Positions 1 to 7,188 of a DNA stretch of 13,603 nucleotides are shown here, piece after piece. Both the position numbers and the translations under genes were made by a program. The notes below the pieces were generated by a model. That model had not been told where the DNA came from, did no database searches, and worked only from the letters and a program-made list of their open reading frames with translations. The stretch is taken from the NCBI GenBank assembly GCA_905212635.1, contig CAJMFH010000045.1, forward strand, positions 1-13,603, read 5' to 3'. Each line of letters starts with the position of its first letter. The first letter of the stretch is position 1. The DNA comes from an uncultured Lachnoclostridium sp. GTDB lineage: Bacteria > Bacillota > Clostridia > Lachnospirales > Lachnospiraceae.

Positions 1-357
1 GCATACGAGATGGGACGTAAGTTTGATATTGAAGCCAAACTTCCGATTCTGATCGCGGAGAAAACAGGTCCGCATTTTGCGGTCGGTGACACCTGCTATT
101 CGATGAGTGAAGACATCGTGCTGCACAACCCGGACGGCAAGGAGATCGTGGCAAAGGAAAATGAATGCTCCGCACTTCGAAAGACGGATATGACAAAGGC
201 GTATTTTAACTGCCATACTGACATTACGATCCCGTATGATGAACTCGGGGACATCGATGTGGTCCGTCCGGATGGAAGCGAGATCAAATTGATCCGTCAG
301 GGACAATTTGTACTTGAGGGAACGCAGGCTTTAAATGAAATGTGTAAGGAATCCTGA
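1..357 (+). CDS. Aminopeptidase, peptidase family M29 (C-terminal part)
   Basis: This is the 3' end of a gene that begins before the window: the frame is open from base 1 and ends at TGA 355-357. The visible 118 residues resemble the C-terminus of M29 metallo-aminopeptidases (AmpS/AmpT type), which remove N-terminal residues from peptides in the cytoplasm. The segment GPHFAVGDTCYS carries a His (residue 25 of the fragment) and a Tyr (33). The segment FNCHTDITI carries His72 and Asp74, matching the family's late metal-binding or catalytic residues. The gene ends with a typical strand-rich section (DVVRPDGSEIKLIRQGQ). It lies 32 bases before purE with no terminator between them, so co-transcription is possible. 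The family assignment is from recognition of motifs, without alignment. The N-terminal half, with the two catalytic Glu residues, is not visible. Confidence 0.75.
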   Translation, partial: AYEMGRKFDIEAKLPILIAEKTGPHFAVGDTCYSMSEDIVLHNPDGKEIVAKENECSALRKTDMTKAYFNCHTDITIPYDELGDIDVVRPDGSEIKLIRQGQFVLEGTQALNEMCKES

Positions 358-389
358 ACGCAGGATGACAAATAAAGGAGGATAAGAAA

Positions 390-902
390 ATGGTAAAAGT
401 TGGAATTTTGATGGGAAGCGACTCAGATCTGCCAATCATGCAGAAGGCAGCGCAGATGCTTGAAAAATTCGGAATTGAATACGAGATGACGATCATCTCC
501 GCACACAGAATGCCGGATGTGTTTGTCGATTATGCGACAAAGGCAGAAGAGCGTGGAATCGAAGTAATCATCGCCGGAGCAGGCGGAGCAGCGCATCTTC
601 CGGGAATGTGTGCCGCATTGTTTGATCTGCCGGTAATCGGTATTCCGATTCATACAAAATCGGTCGGCGGTGTCGACAGTTTGTATTCCATCGTACAGAT
701 GCCATCCGGAATTCCGGTTGCTACCGTGGCAATCGATGGCGCAGCCAATGCAGGTATTCTTGCTGCTAAGATTCTTTCGGTATCGGATATGGAACTGCGT
801 AAGAAATTGAAAGAATACAAAGTAGAAATGAAAGACGGTGTAACTGCAAAAGCCGAAAAACTGGATAAACTCGGTTATGCAGAATACATTAAACAGATGT
901 AA
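390..902 (+). CDS. purE: N5-carboxyaminoimidazole ribonucleotide mutase PurE
   Basis: PurE moves the carboxyl group of N5-CAIR to give CAIR in de novo purine synthesis; it is a cytoplasmic homo-octamer in class I enzymes. The 170-residue length is normal. The N-terminal GSDSDLP phosphate- and ribose-binding motif is at residues 9-15 and the active-site SAHRMPD at 37-43, with His39. The GAGGAAHLPGM loop follows at about 62-72. The start is ATG with an AAAGGAGG ribosome site at 374-381, eight bases upstream. A strong terminator follows directly, so purE is the last gene of its transcript. No purK or other pur genes are in the window. Its last 14 bases overlap the convergent exonuclease gene on the other strand. 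Confidence 0.97.
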   Translation: MVKVGILMGSDSDLPIMQKAAQMLEKFGIEYEMTIISAHRMPDVFVDYATKAEERGIEVIIAGAGGAAHLPGMCAALFDLPVIGIPIHTKSVGGVDSLYSIVQMPSGIPVATVAIDGAANAGILAAKILSVSDMELRKKLKEYKVEMKDGVTAKAEKLDKLGYAEYIKQM

Positions 903-2007
903 TATAGGGCAGGACTTCTTCCCAAAAGAGGGAGTCCTGTTTTTCTATTTCGTCTTTTAAGACAAAGACCGGTTTGGCGCGGTAATTTTCGCGGAACAAT
1001 GTCAAGCCGTGCCGGGTCAGGCAATCACTGGAAGAAGCTGGAAAACGTACAAATTTTCCGGCTTTTTTTAAATAGCAGTTGGAAGCTTTCGCCGGTTCGC
1101 GAAATTCCTTTTCCACATAGATTCCGACGCTTTTATGAATGGCGGTATCTTCTTCCGGCAGATAAAAATAGTCTTTGTAATTTTCATAAAAATGACAATA
1201 GCACCCCTCGGTACAGAAAAGGGTGATACAAGCCCTGTTTTCTTCAAAAGATACAATAAAATCATCGGTTTCCCTTCCGCAGGGGAACGGAACGTTTTCC
1301 TGCGTCTGACATGCGATGCAGAGTGTATCTGTATTCCAAACTTTGTCAGAAAAATGCAGCGGCAGTTTATAATAGAGCAGCAGGGAACTAAGCAGTGTTC
1401 CACGCAGATCATCGGCATTGTGGAGGAGAAGTTTTTCTTTTTCTTTCTCTGCCTGCGGACTGCGGAATATTTTCTGCTGCATAAATTCCGAATAAATCTG
1501 AATGCACTCTTTTCCACTGTAATTGTCAGCCCGCAAAAAGCCGACGAGTTTTTCGACAACCGATAATTTGAGCGAAGAACTGTCAAACAGTGCTTTTTCT
1601 TTGCGGACTTCCCGGTAAATGTCAAAAGAGCGTAGTGCAGTAAACGGATTCTCCAAATGATGAAACCGGTATTTTTTCTCAAGATATGGGATATCAAATC
1701 CGGAACCGTTGTAGTGAACGATAGTGGAAAAGCCGGATACAAAAGAAGAAAAGGCTTCCAGTATCGTACATTCACTGGTGTAATCATCGGCAAACCATTG
1801 GCACATTTTCATCTCTTTTTTCTGTGTATCGTACCAAAGCGCACCAATCAGATAAAGGGAGGAAACATTGGCAGAAAGTCCCGTAGTTTCGATGTCAAAG
1901 ATCACAAGATCCGACAAGGACGCACCGGTATACAGGGAAATGGCTTTCCATGCCCGACTCCGGTCATCTCCGGGGGTGAGGCTTTTTGTTTCGTCAATTT
2001 TCTGCAT
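889..2007 (-). CDS. Predicted DEDD-type 3'-5' exonuclease, YprB/RNase_H_2-like
   Basis: A 372-residue protein whose N-terminal half has the three motifs of DEDDh exonucleases: IFDIETTGL (Asp38, Glu40), HYNGSGFDIPYL (Asp105) and HNADD (His196 and Asp199/200). This matches the YprB-like 'RNase H-like' family, predicted to cut nucleic acid 3' to 5' with two metal ions; the substrate is not known. The C-terminal part (about 205-372) is not recognised and has scattered Cys residues. The start chosen is the ATG at 2005-2007, because AAGGAG (2022-2017 on this strand) lies nine bases upstream. The in-frame TTG at 2040 has no such site and would add 11 residues containing the ribosome site sequence. 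A good promoter lies upstream. The gene converges on purE, overlaps its end by 14 bases, and carries the purE terminator in its own codons. Confidence 0.85.
   Translation of the reverse strand: MQKIDETKSLTPGDDRSRAWKAISLYTGASLSDLVIFDIETTGLSANVSSLYLIGALWYDTQKKEMKMCQWFADDYTSECTILEAFSSFVSGFSTIVHYNGSGFDIPYLEKKYRFHHLENPFTALRSFDIYREVRKEKALFDSSSLKLSVVEKLVGFLRADNYSGKECIQIYSEFMQQKIFRSPQAEKEKEKLLLHNADDLRGTLLSSLLLYYKLPLHFSDKVWNTDTLCIACQTQENVPFPCGRETDDFIVSFEENRACITLFCTEGCYCHFYENYKDYFYLPEEDTAIHKSVGIYVEKEFREPAKASNCYLKKAGKFVRFPASSSDCLTRHGLTLFRENYRAKPVFVLKDEIEKQDSLFWEEVLPYITSV
910..947 (+). terminator. Intrinsic terminator after purE
   Basis: A 12-bp stem (910-921 with 928-939, two G-T pairs) encloses a six-base loop and is followed by a T-rich run from 940. 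It sits eight bases after the purE stop. On the opposite strand the hairpin is not followed by T residues, so it should act only on the purE transcript. It lies inside the 3' coding end of the convergent exonuclease gene. Confidence 0.9.
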
Positions 2008-2048
2008 GGTGTTCCACTCCTTCCATTGGATTTTTTTCAAACAAATAC

Positions 2049-2077
2049 AGTATAACGTAGAAGAAATAACTTTTCAA
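2049..2077 (-). promoter_or_regulatory. Promoter of the YprB-like exonuclease gene
   Basis: Read on the minus strand, TTGAAA (2077-2072) is followed after exactly 17 bases by TATACT (2054-2049), a near-consensus housekeeping sigma promoter. Transcription would start near 2042, giving a leader of about 35 bases before the ATG at 2007. Confidence 0.7.
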
Positions 2078-2086
2078 GTTAAATGC

Positions 2087-2116
2087 TTGTAGAAAAGGGC
2101 AAAAATGTGTTATACT
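2087..2116 (+). promoter_or_regulatory. Promoter of the cardiolipin synthase–ruvAB operon
   Basis: TTGTAG (2087-2092) and TATACT (2111-2116) are 18 bases apart, and a TG one base before the -10 box makes it an extended -10 promoter. Transcription should begin near 2123, about 70 bases before the first gene. The -35 box lies ten bases from that of the divergent exonuclease promoter, so the two promoters are back to back. Confidence 0.7.
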
Positions 2117-2125
2117 ACTATTTAA

Positions 2126-2156
2126 CGATGCTCAAGGGTATATGTTTACAGCATCG
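2126..2156 (+). other. Hairpin at the 5' end of the cardiolipin synthase leader
   Basis: A 7-bp inverted repeat, CGATGCT (2126-2132) and AGCATCG (2150-2156), with a 17-base loop. It begins almost at the predicted transcription start. A 5'-terminal stem could stabilise the message. There is no T-tract, so it is not a terminator. Confidence 0.45.
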
Positions 2157-2191
2157 CAGAACTTACGAATAAACGTAAAAGGGAGAACGAT

Positions 2192-3769
2192 ATGGATAGA
2201 ACGAAGAATCCGAAAAAGCGTTTAAAAAAGTTAAAGGGCAGGATGCAGAGCAGTTTTAGTGGTTTTTTGCGGGCTTGTATCGTGGGGGCGCTGGTGCTTT
2301 TTCAATTTGCAATTATTATCATAATTCCATTTATATTGAGAGGATATGCGACATCTTTTTATATTTTGCTGGAAATCAGTGCGCTGATTGCAATCATTGC
2401 ATTGACAAATGACAAGCACAATGATGCTTACAAATTTTCATGGATGTGTGTGATCCTGATTTTTCCGATTTCCGGGTTGATCATGTTTAACCTGTGGGGG
2501 AAGGTTGGAAAGAAGAATAAGTTAAACAAAGCGATTGCCAAACAGATGAAAGCGACAGATAATCGGCTGGTACAGGATCCGGAAGTGTCGGAAAGATTTT
2601 CCCTGGAACATCCGGTTTCTTCCCGTATGTCCAAATATATGACAGCGATGGGAAGTCCGTTGTTTAAAAACAATGAGGCAAGATATTATCCGTTTGGAGA
2701 AGATGCGTTTGAGGACCTTTTTGAAGATCTGGAGCAGGCGGAACATTTTATTTTTATCGAATTTTTTATCGTGGCAGAAGGGGCGATCTGGGATCAGATT
2801 CATGAAATTTTACTCCGCAAGATCCACGAAGGCGTGAAAGTCAAATTTTTATATGATGACTTTGGAGCACTTTTCCGTACCGGAAAAGATTTTGCCGCCA
2901 ATCTGCGAAAAGAAGGATTTGAGGTTGAGGTTTTTAATCCGATACATAAGTACGCAAGTAAGCTGTATATGAACTTCCGCGATCATCAGAAAATCGTCGT
3001 GATTGACGGAAATATCGGCTATACCGGCGGATTCAATCTGGCGGATGAATACGCCAATCTGATCGAGCGTTTTGGGGTATGGAAGGATGCCGGAATCCGT
3101 GTCGAAGGAGACGCGGTTTGGGGACTTACCGTAACCTTTTTGGAGATGTGGGTAGTCAGTTCTTCGGAGAAGAACATTGATCCGGAGATTTACCGTCCGA
3201 TGAAGAAGTTTCCGGAGAATGACGTGTACTGCCATGTGCTGCGGGACGGACCGGCTTTGGGGGAGACAAGTTTTGTCGGTTCCGTATACAAGCAGATGAT
3301 CAATTATTCGGGAAAGACGTTGTATATCATGACGCCGTATCTGATCTTAGAGGAAACATTGACAAGAAGTCTTGTGGAGGCAAAGCGCCGCGGTGTGGAT
3401 GTGCGTGTTATTACGCCGAATATTCCGGATAAAAAACATGTAAAATGGATGACAGAATATTATTATGGCGAACTTTTGAAATGCGGCATCCGTATTTACG
3501 AGTATACTCCGGGTTTTGTACATTCAAAGGTTGTGCTGGCAGAGCATTGTGCTGTTGTGGGAACGATCAATATGGACTACCGCAGTTTCTATCTTCATTA
3601 TGAAAACGGAATATGGATCTATAATGAAGAATTTTTGCAGGAAGTGCGGAAAGATTTTGATGAGACATTCCGGGTAAGCCGTGAGATCACGTATGAAGAG
3701 TGGAAAAACCGCCCGATCAAACGACAGGTTATGCAACACTTTTTGAAAGTATTTTCGACGCTGGTATAG
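2192..3769 (+). CDS. cls: Cardiolipin synthase, phospholipase D family
   Basis: A membrane enzyme that joins two phosphatidylglycerol molecules into cardiolipin and glycerol. The 525-residue protein has a basic N-terminus, then hydrophobic helices at about 26-50, 54-72 and 83-101, as in the family's N-terminal anchor. Two PLD catalytic domains follow. The first HKD motif is HQKIVVID (265-272), followed by GNIGYTGGFNLADEY. The second is HSKVVLAE (444-451), followed by VVGTINMDYRSF. In the second motif the usual final Asp is Glu451, a conservative but notable change; the rest of both sites is intact, so activity is likely. The start ATG follows an AAAAGGGAGA ribosome site. The stop TAG overlaps the ruvA ribosome site, pointing to an operon with ruvA and ruvB. 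Confidence 0.93.
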   Translation: MDRTKNPKKRLKKLKGRMQSSFSGFLRACIVGALVLFQFAIIIIIPFILRGYATSFYILLEISALIAIIALTNDKHNDAYKFSWMCVILIFPISGLIMFNLWGKVGKKNKLNKAIAKQMKATDNRLVQDPEVSERFSLEHPVSSRMSKYMTAMGSPLFKNNEARYYPFGEDAFEDLFEDLEQAEHFIFIEFFIVAEGAIWDQIHEILLRKIHEGVKVKFLYDDFGALFRTGKDFAANLRKEGFEVEVFNPIHKYASKLYMNFRDHQKIVVIDGNIGYTGGFNLADEYANLIERFGVWKDAGIRVEGDAVWGLTVTFLEMWVVSSSEKNIDPEIYRPMKKFPENDVYCHVLRDGPALGETSFVGSVYKQMINYSGKTLYIMTPYLILEETLTRSLVEAKRRGVDVRVITPNIPDKKHVKWMTEYYYGELLKCGIRIYEYTPGFVHSKVVLAEHCAVVGTINMDYRSFYLHYENGIWIYNEEFLQEVRKDFDETFRVSREITYEEWKNRPIKRQVMQHFLKVFSTLV

Positions 3770-3781
3770 GAGGAAATCGAA

Positions 3782-4402
3782 GTGATACATTTTATCAAAG
3801 GACAGCTGGATATGGTGGCAGAACAACAGATTGTTGTCGAAAACCGGGGAATCGGATATGAGATTCTCGTTCCGGCATCGGTGATTCAAAAACTTCCAAG
3901 AATTGGGAATGAAGTGAAGATATATACGTATATGCACGTACGCGAAGATGCGATGCAGTTATACGGTTTTATGACGAAAGATGAGAGGGAAATGTTTCAA
4001 CTCCTCATTACAGTTAATGGAATCGGTCCCAAAGGTGCATTGGGAATTTTATCCATTATGGATACGGATGCTCTCCGGTTTGCTATTTTGTCGGACGACG
4101 CCAAAAGTATCTCAAAGGCACCGGGAATCGGGGCAAAGACAGCAAGCAAACTGATCCTTGAACTGAAGGATAAGGTGGACTTTGAAGAGGCTGTGGATAC
4201 GATGCTGACGCAGGGAGAGCAGAATGCGGCAGAGGTAGCAGCCGGTGCCGGAGATGTGGGGTATCGCGCCAACGATGCGATTCAGGCGTTGGTGGCGCTG
4301 GGATACAGCAGTACCGAGGCCGTGAAAGCCGTAAAGAAGGTAACATTGACAGATGAGATGACAACCGAAGATATTTTGAAGGCAAGTTTAAAATATTTAT
4401 AA
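3782..4402 (+). CDS. ruvA: Holliday junction branch migration protein RuvA
   Basis: RuvA binds four-way DNA junctions as a tetramer and loads the RuvB motor during recombination repair. The 206-residue length is typical. The start is GTG: it gives the family's usual first residues (MIHFIKGQL) and lies eight bases after AGGAGG (3769-3774), which overlaps the stop of the preceding gene. Domain I (OB fold) covers about 1-64. Domain II has two helix-hairpin-helix motifs, around VNGIGPKGA (about 78-86) and APGIGAKTA (about 111-119). Domain III (about 155-206, ending in TEDILKASLKYL) is the RuvB-binding three-helix part. Only 12 bases separate it from cls and 12 from ruvB. Confidence 0.96.
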   Translation: MIHFIKGQLDMVAEQQIVVENRGIGYEILVPASVIQKLPRIGNEVKIYTYMHVREDAMQLYGFMTKDEREMFQLLITVNGIGPKGALGILSIMDTDALRFAILSDDAKSISKAPGIGAKTASKLILELKDKVDFEEAVDTMLTQGEQNAAEVAAGAGDVGYRANDAIQALVALGYSSTEAVKAVKKVTLTDEMTTEDILKASLKYL

Positions 4403-4414
4403 AGGGAGCAGGCT

Positions 4415-5410
4415 ATGGAAAAACGAGTGATTTCAACGGAATTATTTGAAGAAGAAAACCGTACGGAAAACAGCCTTCGCCCGAAACTGCTGAGCGATTA
4501 TATCGGACAGGCGAAAGCGAAGGAAAAACTGAAAATTTATATCGAGGCGGCAAAAGCGCGCGGCGAGTCGCTTGACCATGTGCTTTTGTACGGGCCTCCC
4601 GGACTGGGAAAGACAACCCTTGCCGGGATCATTGCGAATGAAATGGATGTGAATCTGAAGATTACTTCCGGTCCGGCGATTGAAAAGCCGGGCGAACTGG
4701 CATCGATCCTCAATAACCTGCAAGAGGGAGATCTGCTTTTTGTCGATGAAATTCACCGCCTGAACCGTCAGGTGGAGGAAGTGTTATATCCGGCGATGGA
4801 AGATTATGCGATTGATATCGTCATCGGAAAAGGAGCTTCTGCACGAAGTATCCGTTTGGATCTGCCAAAGTTTACGCTGGTGGGGGCGACGACCCGCGCA
4901 GGTATGCTGACGGCACCGCTCCGCGACCGTTTTGGTGTAGTACACCGCCTCGAATTTTATACGGTAGAAGAATTGACAGAAATTGTAAAACGTTCAGCAA
5001 AGGTATTTCAGGTGGAAATAGACGAACAGGGAGCCATCGAGATTGCCAGGCGTTCCCGAGGAACGCCACGTCTTGCCAACCGTCTGTTAAAGCGCGTCCG
5101 TGATTTTGCCCAGGTGAAATACGACGGAAAGATCACACTGGAAGTTGCAAATTTTGCTCTGGATCTGCTGGAAGTAGATACCTTTGGGTTAGACAGCACG
5201 GACCGCAATATATTGATGACAATGATCGATCAGTTTACCGGTGGTCCCGTTGGACTGGATACGCTGGCGGCAAGCATCGGCGAAGACAGCGGAACGATTG
5301 AAGATGTGTACGAGCCGTATCTGATACAAAATGGTTTTATCGCGCGCACGCCGCGCGGTCGTGTGGTGACAGAAAAAACGTATCAGCATTTTGGCATATC
5401 AATGAAATAA
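4415..5410 (+). CDS. ruvB: Holliday junction branch migration ATPase RuvB
   Basis: RuvB is the AAA+ hexameric motor that drives branch migration together with RuvA. The 331-residue length is normal. Walker A is GPPGLGKT (60-67), Walker B is LLFVDEIH (107-114), and sensor 1 is GATTRAG (157-163) followed by APLRDRFG. The sensor 2 region contains RGTPRLANRLL. The C-terminal winged helix holds the family's GGPVGLDTLA and ending YLIQNGFIARTPRGR. The ribosome site AAAGGGAG lies just upstream of the ATG. It is the last gene of the cls–ruvA–ruvB set. No ruvC is nearby, which is usual for this group. Confidence 0.98.
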   Translation: MEKRVISTELFEEENRTENSLRPKLLSDYIGQAKAKEKLKIYIEAAKARGESLDHVLLYGPPGLGKTTLAGIIANEMDVNLKITSGPAIEKPGELASILNNLQEGDLLFVDEIHRLNRQVEEVLYPAMEDYAIDIVIGKGASARSIRLDLPKFTLVGATTRAGMLTAPLRDRFGVVHRLEFYTVEELTEIVKRSAKVFQVEIDEQGAIEIARRSRGTPRLANRLLKRVRDFAQVKYDGKITLEVANFALDLLEVDTFGLDSTDRNILMTMIDQFTGGPVGLDTLAASIGEDSGTIEDVYEPYLIQNGFIARTPRGRVVTEKTYQHFGISMK

Positions 5411-5459
5411 CGTAACTATTCAGGATCAATGTGTGGGCGGGGTGTCCTGGATAGTTACG
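5411..5459. repeat. Long inverted repeat after ruvB
   Basis: CGTAACTATTCAGGA (5411-5425) pairs with TCCTGGATAGTTACG (5445-5459): 15 pairs with a single T-G mismatch, around a 19-base G-rich loop. It starts at the base after the ruvB stop. No T-tract follows, so it is not a classical intrinsic terminator. It may be a REP-like repeat, a transcript-end stabiliser or a protein site. No second copy is in the window. Confidence 0.7.
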
Positions 5460-5485
5460 AAATAACAATGTAAGGAGACGATAGT

Positions 5486-5707
5486 ATGGCTACAACAAAT
5501 GCAGTAAGAGACCCGAAAAATGGTGTAATCTCGTGCTGGGTATGCACGGGTGTGATGATATTGATCGACGTGCTCCGTTTGACGATGCTTCATCCAAAAC
5601 GTGGAATCGCAGATTGGATTTTTCTCGCGCTGATCGTGATATGGATCGTGATCTCGGTGTATGAGACGGTGAAATACATAAAGGGCAAAAGAAAAAATAA
5701 CGCATAA
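5486..5707 (+). CDS. Small two-helix membrane protein, unknown function
   Basis: A 73-residue protein that I do not recognise. It has two hydrophobic segments, about 14-31 (GVISCWVCTGVMILIDVL) and 42-58 (ADWIFLALIVIWIVISV), joined by a short basic loop (MLHPKRG), and ends in a Lys/Arg-rich tail. Two Cys residues (17 and 20) lie in the first helix. The start ATG has a good TAAGGAG site at 5471-5477, eight bases upstream, which supports real translation. It lies 75 bases after ruvB, past the inverted repeat, and about 100 bases before another membrane protein gene. No promoter or terminator was identified with confidence. Confidence 0.7.
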   Translation: MATTNAVRDPKNGVISCWVCTGVMILIDVLRLTMLHPKRGIADWIFLALIVIWIVISVYETVKYIKGKRKNNA

Positions 5708-5811
5708 GGATTTTCAAGTTTGTAAATAATTATTTAAAACAAGGACACGGATTGTTCATATCTATTGTGTACAATGGTTCTTTATTAAGAAAGAAAATAG
5801 GAGGATGCAAT

Positions 5812-6228
5812 ATGAGATTACGTGAACGATTTCAAAGAATGATGTATGGAAGATATGGCAGTGACCAGCTCAGCATGTTTTGTTTTGTCCTTTATCTTGT
5901 AATCTGGGTTGTCGGATTATTTATCCGTGTGCCACAGGTAAGGCTTGGTTTAAATTTATTTTCTTATGTGATTATTTTTGTATATTTTTTCCGCTTTTTC
6001 TCGAAAAATATTTATAAGAGACAGCAGGAAAATTTGAAATTTATGGCGGTGTTTAACCGGGTAAAAAATTACTTTAATTATCTGAAACTGAAAGTGAAGG
6101 AACGGGATGGCGTGAAAAAGATTTTTCGCTGCCCGGAATGCCATCAGATGATCCGTGTGCCGAAAGGACGTGGAAAGATTGCCATCCGCTGTCCAAAATG
6201 TAAATTTGAGTTTATCCGCAGAAGTTAG
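5812..6228 (+). CDS. Membrane-anchored zinc-ribbon protein, unknown function
   Basis: A 138-residue protein with a basic N-terminus (RLRERFQRMMYGRYG), two membrane helices at about 21-41 and 45-62, a basic linker and a C-terminal zinc ribbon. The ribbon has CPEC (107-110) and CPKC (127-130), four Cys able to bind one zinc, separated by a basic stretch (IRVPKGRGK). The ribbon probably faces the cytoplasm, judged from the positive charges flanking it. The start chosen is the ATG at 5812, six bases after AGGAGG (5799-5805 region). The in-frame ATG at 5752 has no ribosome site and gives an atypical N-terminus. A weak TACAAT at 5770-5775 could be a -10 box. A probable terminator follows the gene. 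The function is unknown; the ribbon could bind nucleic acid or a partner protein. Confidence 0.75.
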   Translation: MRLRERFQRMMYGRYGSDQLSMFCFVLYLVIWVVGLFIRVPQVRLGLNLFSYVIIFVYFFRFFSKNIYKRQQENLKFMAVFNRVKNYFNYLKLKVKERDGVKKIFRCPECHQMIRVPKGRGKIAIRCPKCKFEFIRRS

Positions 6229-6250
6229 CTATTCCGGACTTGCTCAGCCA

Positions 6251-6297
6251 AAAGCAAATGCGTTGTCATGCTTGCATGTAAGAGGCATTTGTTTTTT
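6251..6297 (+). terminator. Probable terminator after the zinc-ribbon gene
   Basis: CAAATGC (6255-6261) pairs with GCATTTG (6285-6291), and the flanking A residues (6251-6253) can pair with the T-run 6292-6297. The 23-base loop can itself form a short CATG/CATG stem. The T-run immediately after the stem supports a terminator, though the loop is long. Confidence 0.55.
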
Positions 6298-6336
6298 AGG
6301 GAGTCCTCGCTTCAGCATCGAAAGAAAGGATTTTTT

Positions 6337-7188
6337 ATGTTTGGCTATGTCATAACCAATAAACCGGAATTAAAGATTCGGGAATTTGCAAGATACAAAG
6401 GCATTTACTGCGGTCTCTGTCAGAGCCTGAAAGAGCAGTATGGCAGAACCGGGCAGATGACCCTTACGTATGATATGACATTTTTGGTGCTTCTGCTTTC
6501 ATCTCTTTATGAGCCATCGGAAGAAACGAAGCAGAAACGGTGTCTTGTGCATCCGGCGAAAAAGCAATGGATGATCCGAAATGAAATTACAGAATATGCG
6601 GCGGATATGAACATTCTTCTTTCGTATTACCATTTTCTGGATGACTGGGAGGACGAAAAAAGTGTTTCCGGGCTGGCAGGTAAGACAGCGTTTCATCGGA
6701 GGGCAGAGAAGATCCGTAAGAAATATCCGGAAAAGGCAGAAGTGATACAGACGCAGTTGGAAGAATTAGCCAATCTTGAAAAACAACAGGTAACAGAGCC
6801 GGATGCTGTCAGCCGGCCATTTGGTGCCTTGATGGCAGAATTGTTTTGCTATAAAAAAGATCCCTTTGAGAATACGCTCCGCCGGTTTGGCTTCTTCCTG
6901 GGAAAATACATATATTTTCTGGATGCGTTTATGGATCTTGAAAAAGATCGGAAAAAGGGAAGTTTTAATCCTTTTTTTGAACAGGAAGAAAGGACGGATT
7001 TCCCCCAAAATGTATTGGATATATTGGAAGGAACGATGCGCGCAGCTATCGTGGAATTTGAAAAATTGCCATTGGAACAGGATGTGACGATCTTACGGAA
7101 TATTTTGTACGAAGGTGTAAAGATAGAACTTCAGAAAAAACAGATCCAGTTAGAGGAAGAGAAGATGGAGGATAAAAAGAATGAATGA
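6337..7188 (+). CDS. DUF5685-like helical protein, unknown function
   Basis: A 283-residue, mostly helical protein that I place with the DUF5685 family because of its N-terminus: MFGYVITNKPELK, then YKGIYCGLCQSLKEQYG with Cys25 and Cys28. It has two Asp-rich helix motifs: YYHFLDDWEDEK (Asp102, Asp103, Asp106) and FLDAFMDLEKD (Asp196, Asp200, Asp204). This pairing recalls the metal-binding motifs of all-helical isoprenoid synthases, but it is only a resemblance. Cys69 and Cys171 are the other cysteines. The C-terminal 20 residues are a charged coil. The start is the ATG at 6337, after AAAGAAAGGA and a T-run; an earlier in-frame ATG at 6268 lies in the terminator region and has no ribosome site. 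The end overlaps the J-domain gene by eight bases, so the two are likely co-translated. Confidence 0.75.
   Translation: MFGYVITNKPELKIREFARYKGIYCGLCQSLKEQYGRTGQMTLTYDMTFLVLLLSSLYEPSEETKQKRCLVHPAKKQWMIRNEITEYAADMNILLSYYHFLDDWEDEKSVSGLAGKTAFHRRAEKIRKKYPEKAEVIQTQLEELANLEKQQVTEPDAVSRPFGALMAELFCYKKDPFENTLRRFGFFLGKYIYFLDAFMDLEKDRKKGSFNPFFEQEERTDFPQNVLDILEGTMRAAIVEFEKLPLEQDVTILRNILYEGVKIELQKKQIQLEEEKMEDKKNE

Noticed and set aside
1068..1793. A 241-residue minus-strand frame within the exonuclease gene
   Set aside because: It overlaps the frame with DEDD motifs in another phase, and its product shows no recognisable domain.
2008..2040. In-frame TTG start giving an 11-residue longer exonuclease
   Set aside because: The added codons contain the ribosome site for the ATG at 2007 and no ribosome site precedes the TTG.
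5752..5811. Earlier ATG for the zinc-ribbon protein
   Set aside because: No ribosome site precedes it, and an AGGAGG lies just before the ATG at 5812, which gives a normal basic N-terminus.
6268..6336. Earlier ATG for the DUF5685-like protein
   Set aside because: It lies within the terminator-like hairpin and the extra residues do not fit the family start MFGYV.
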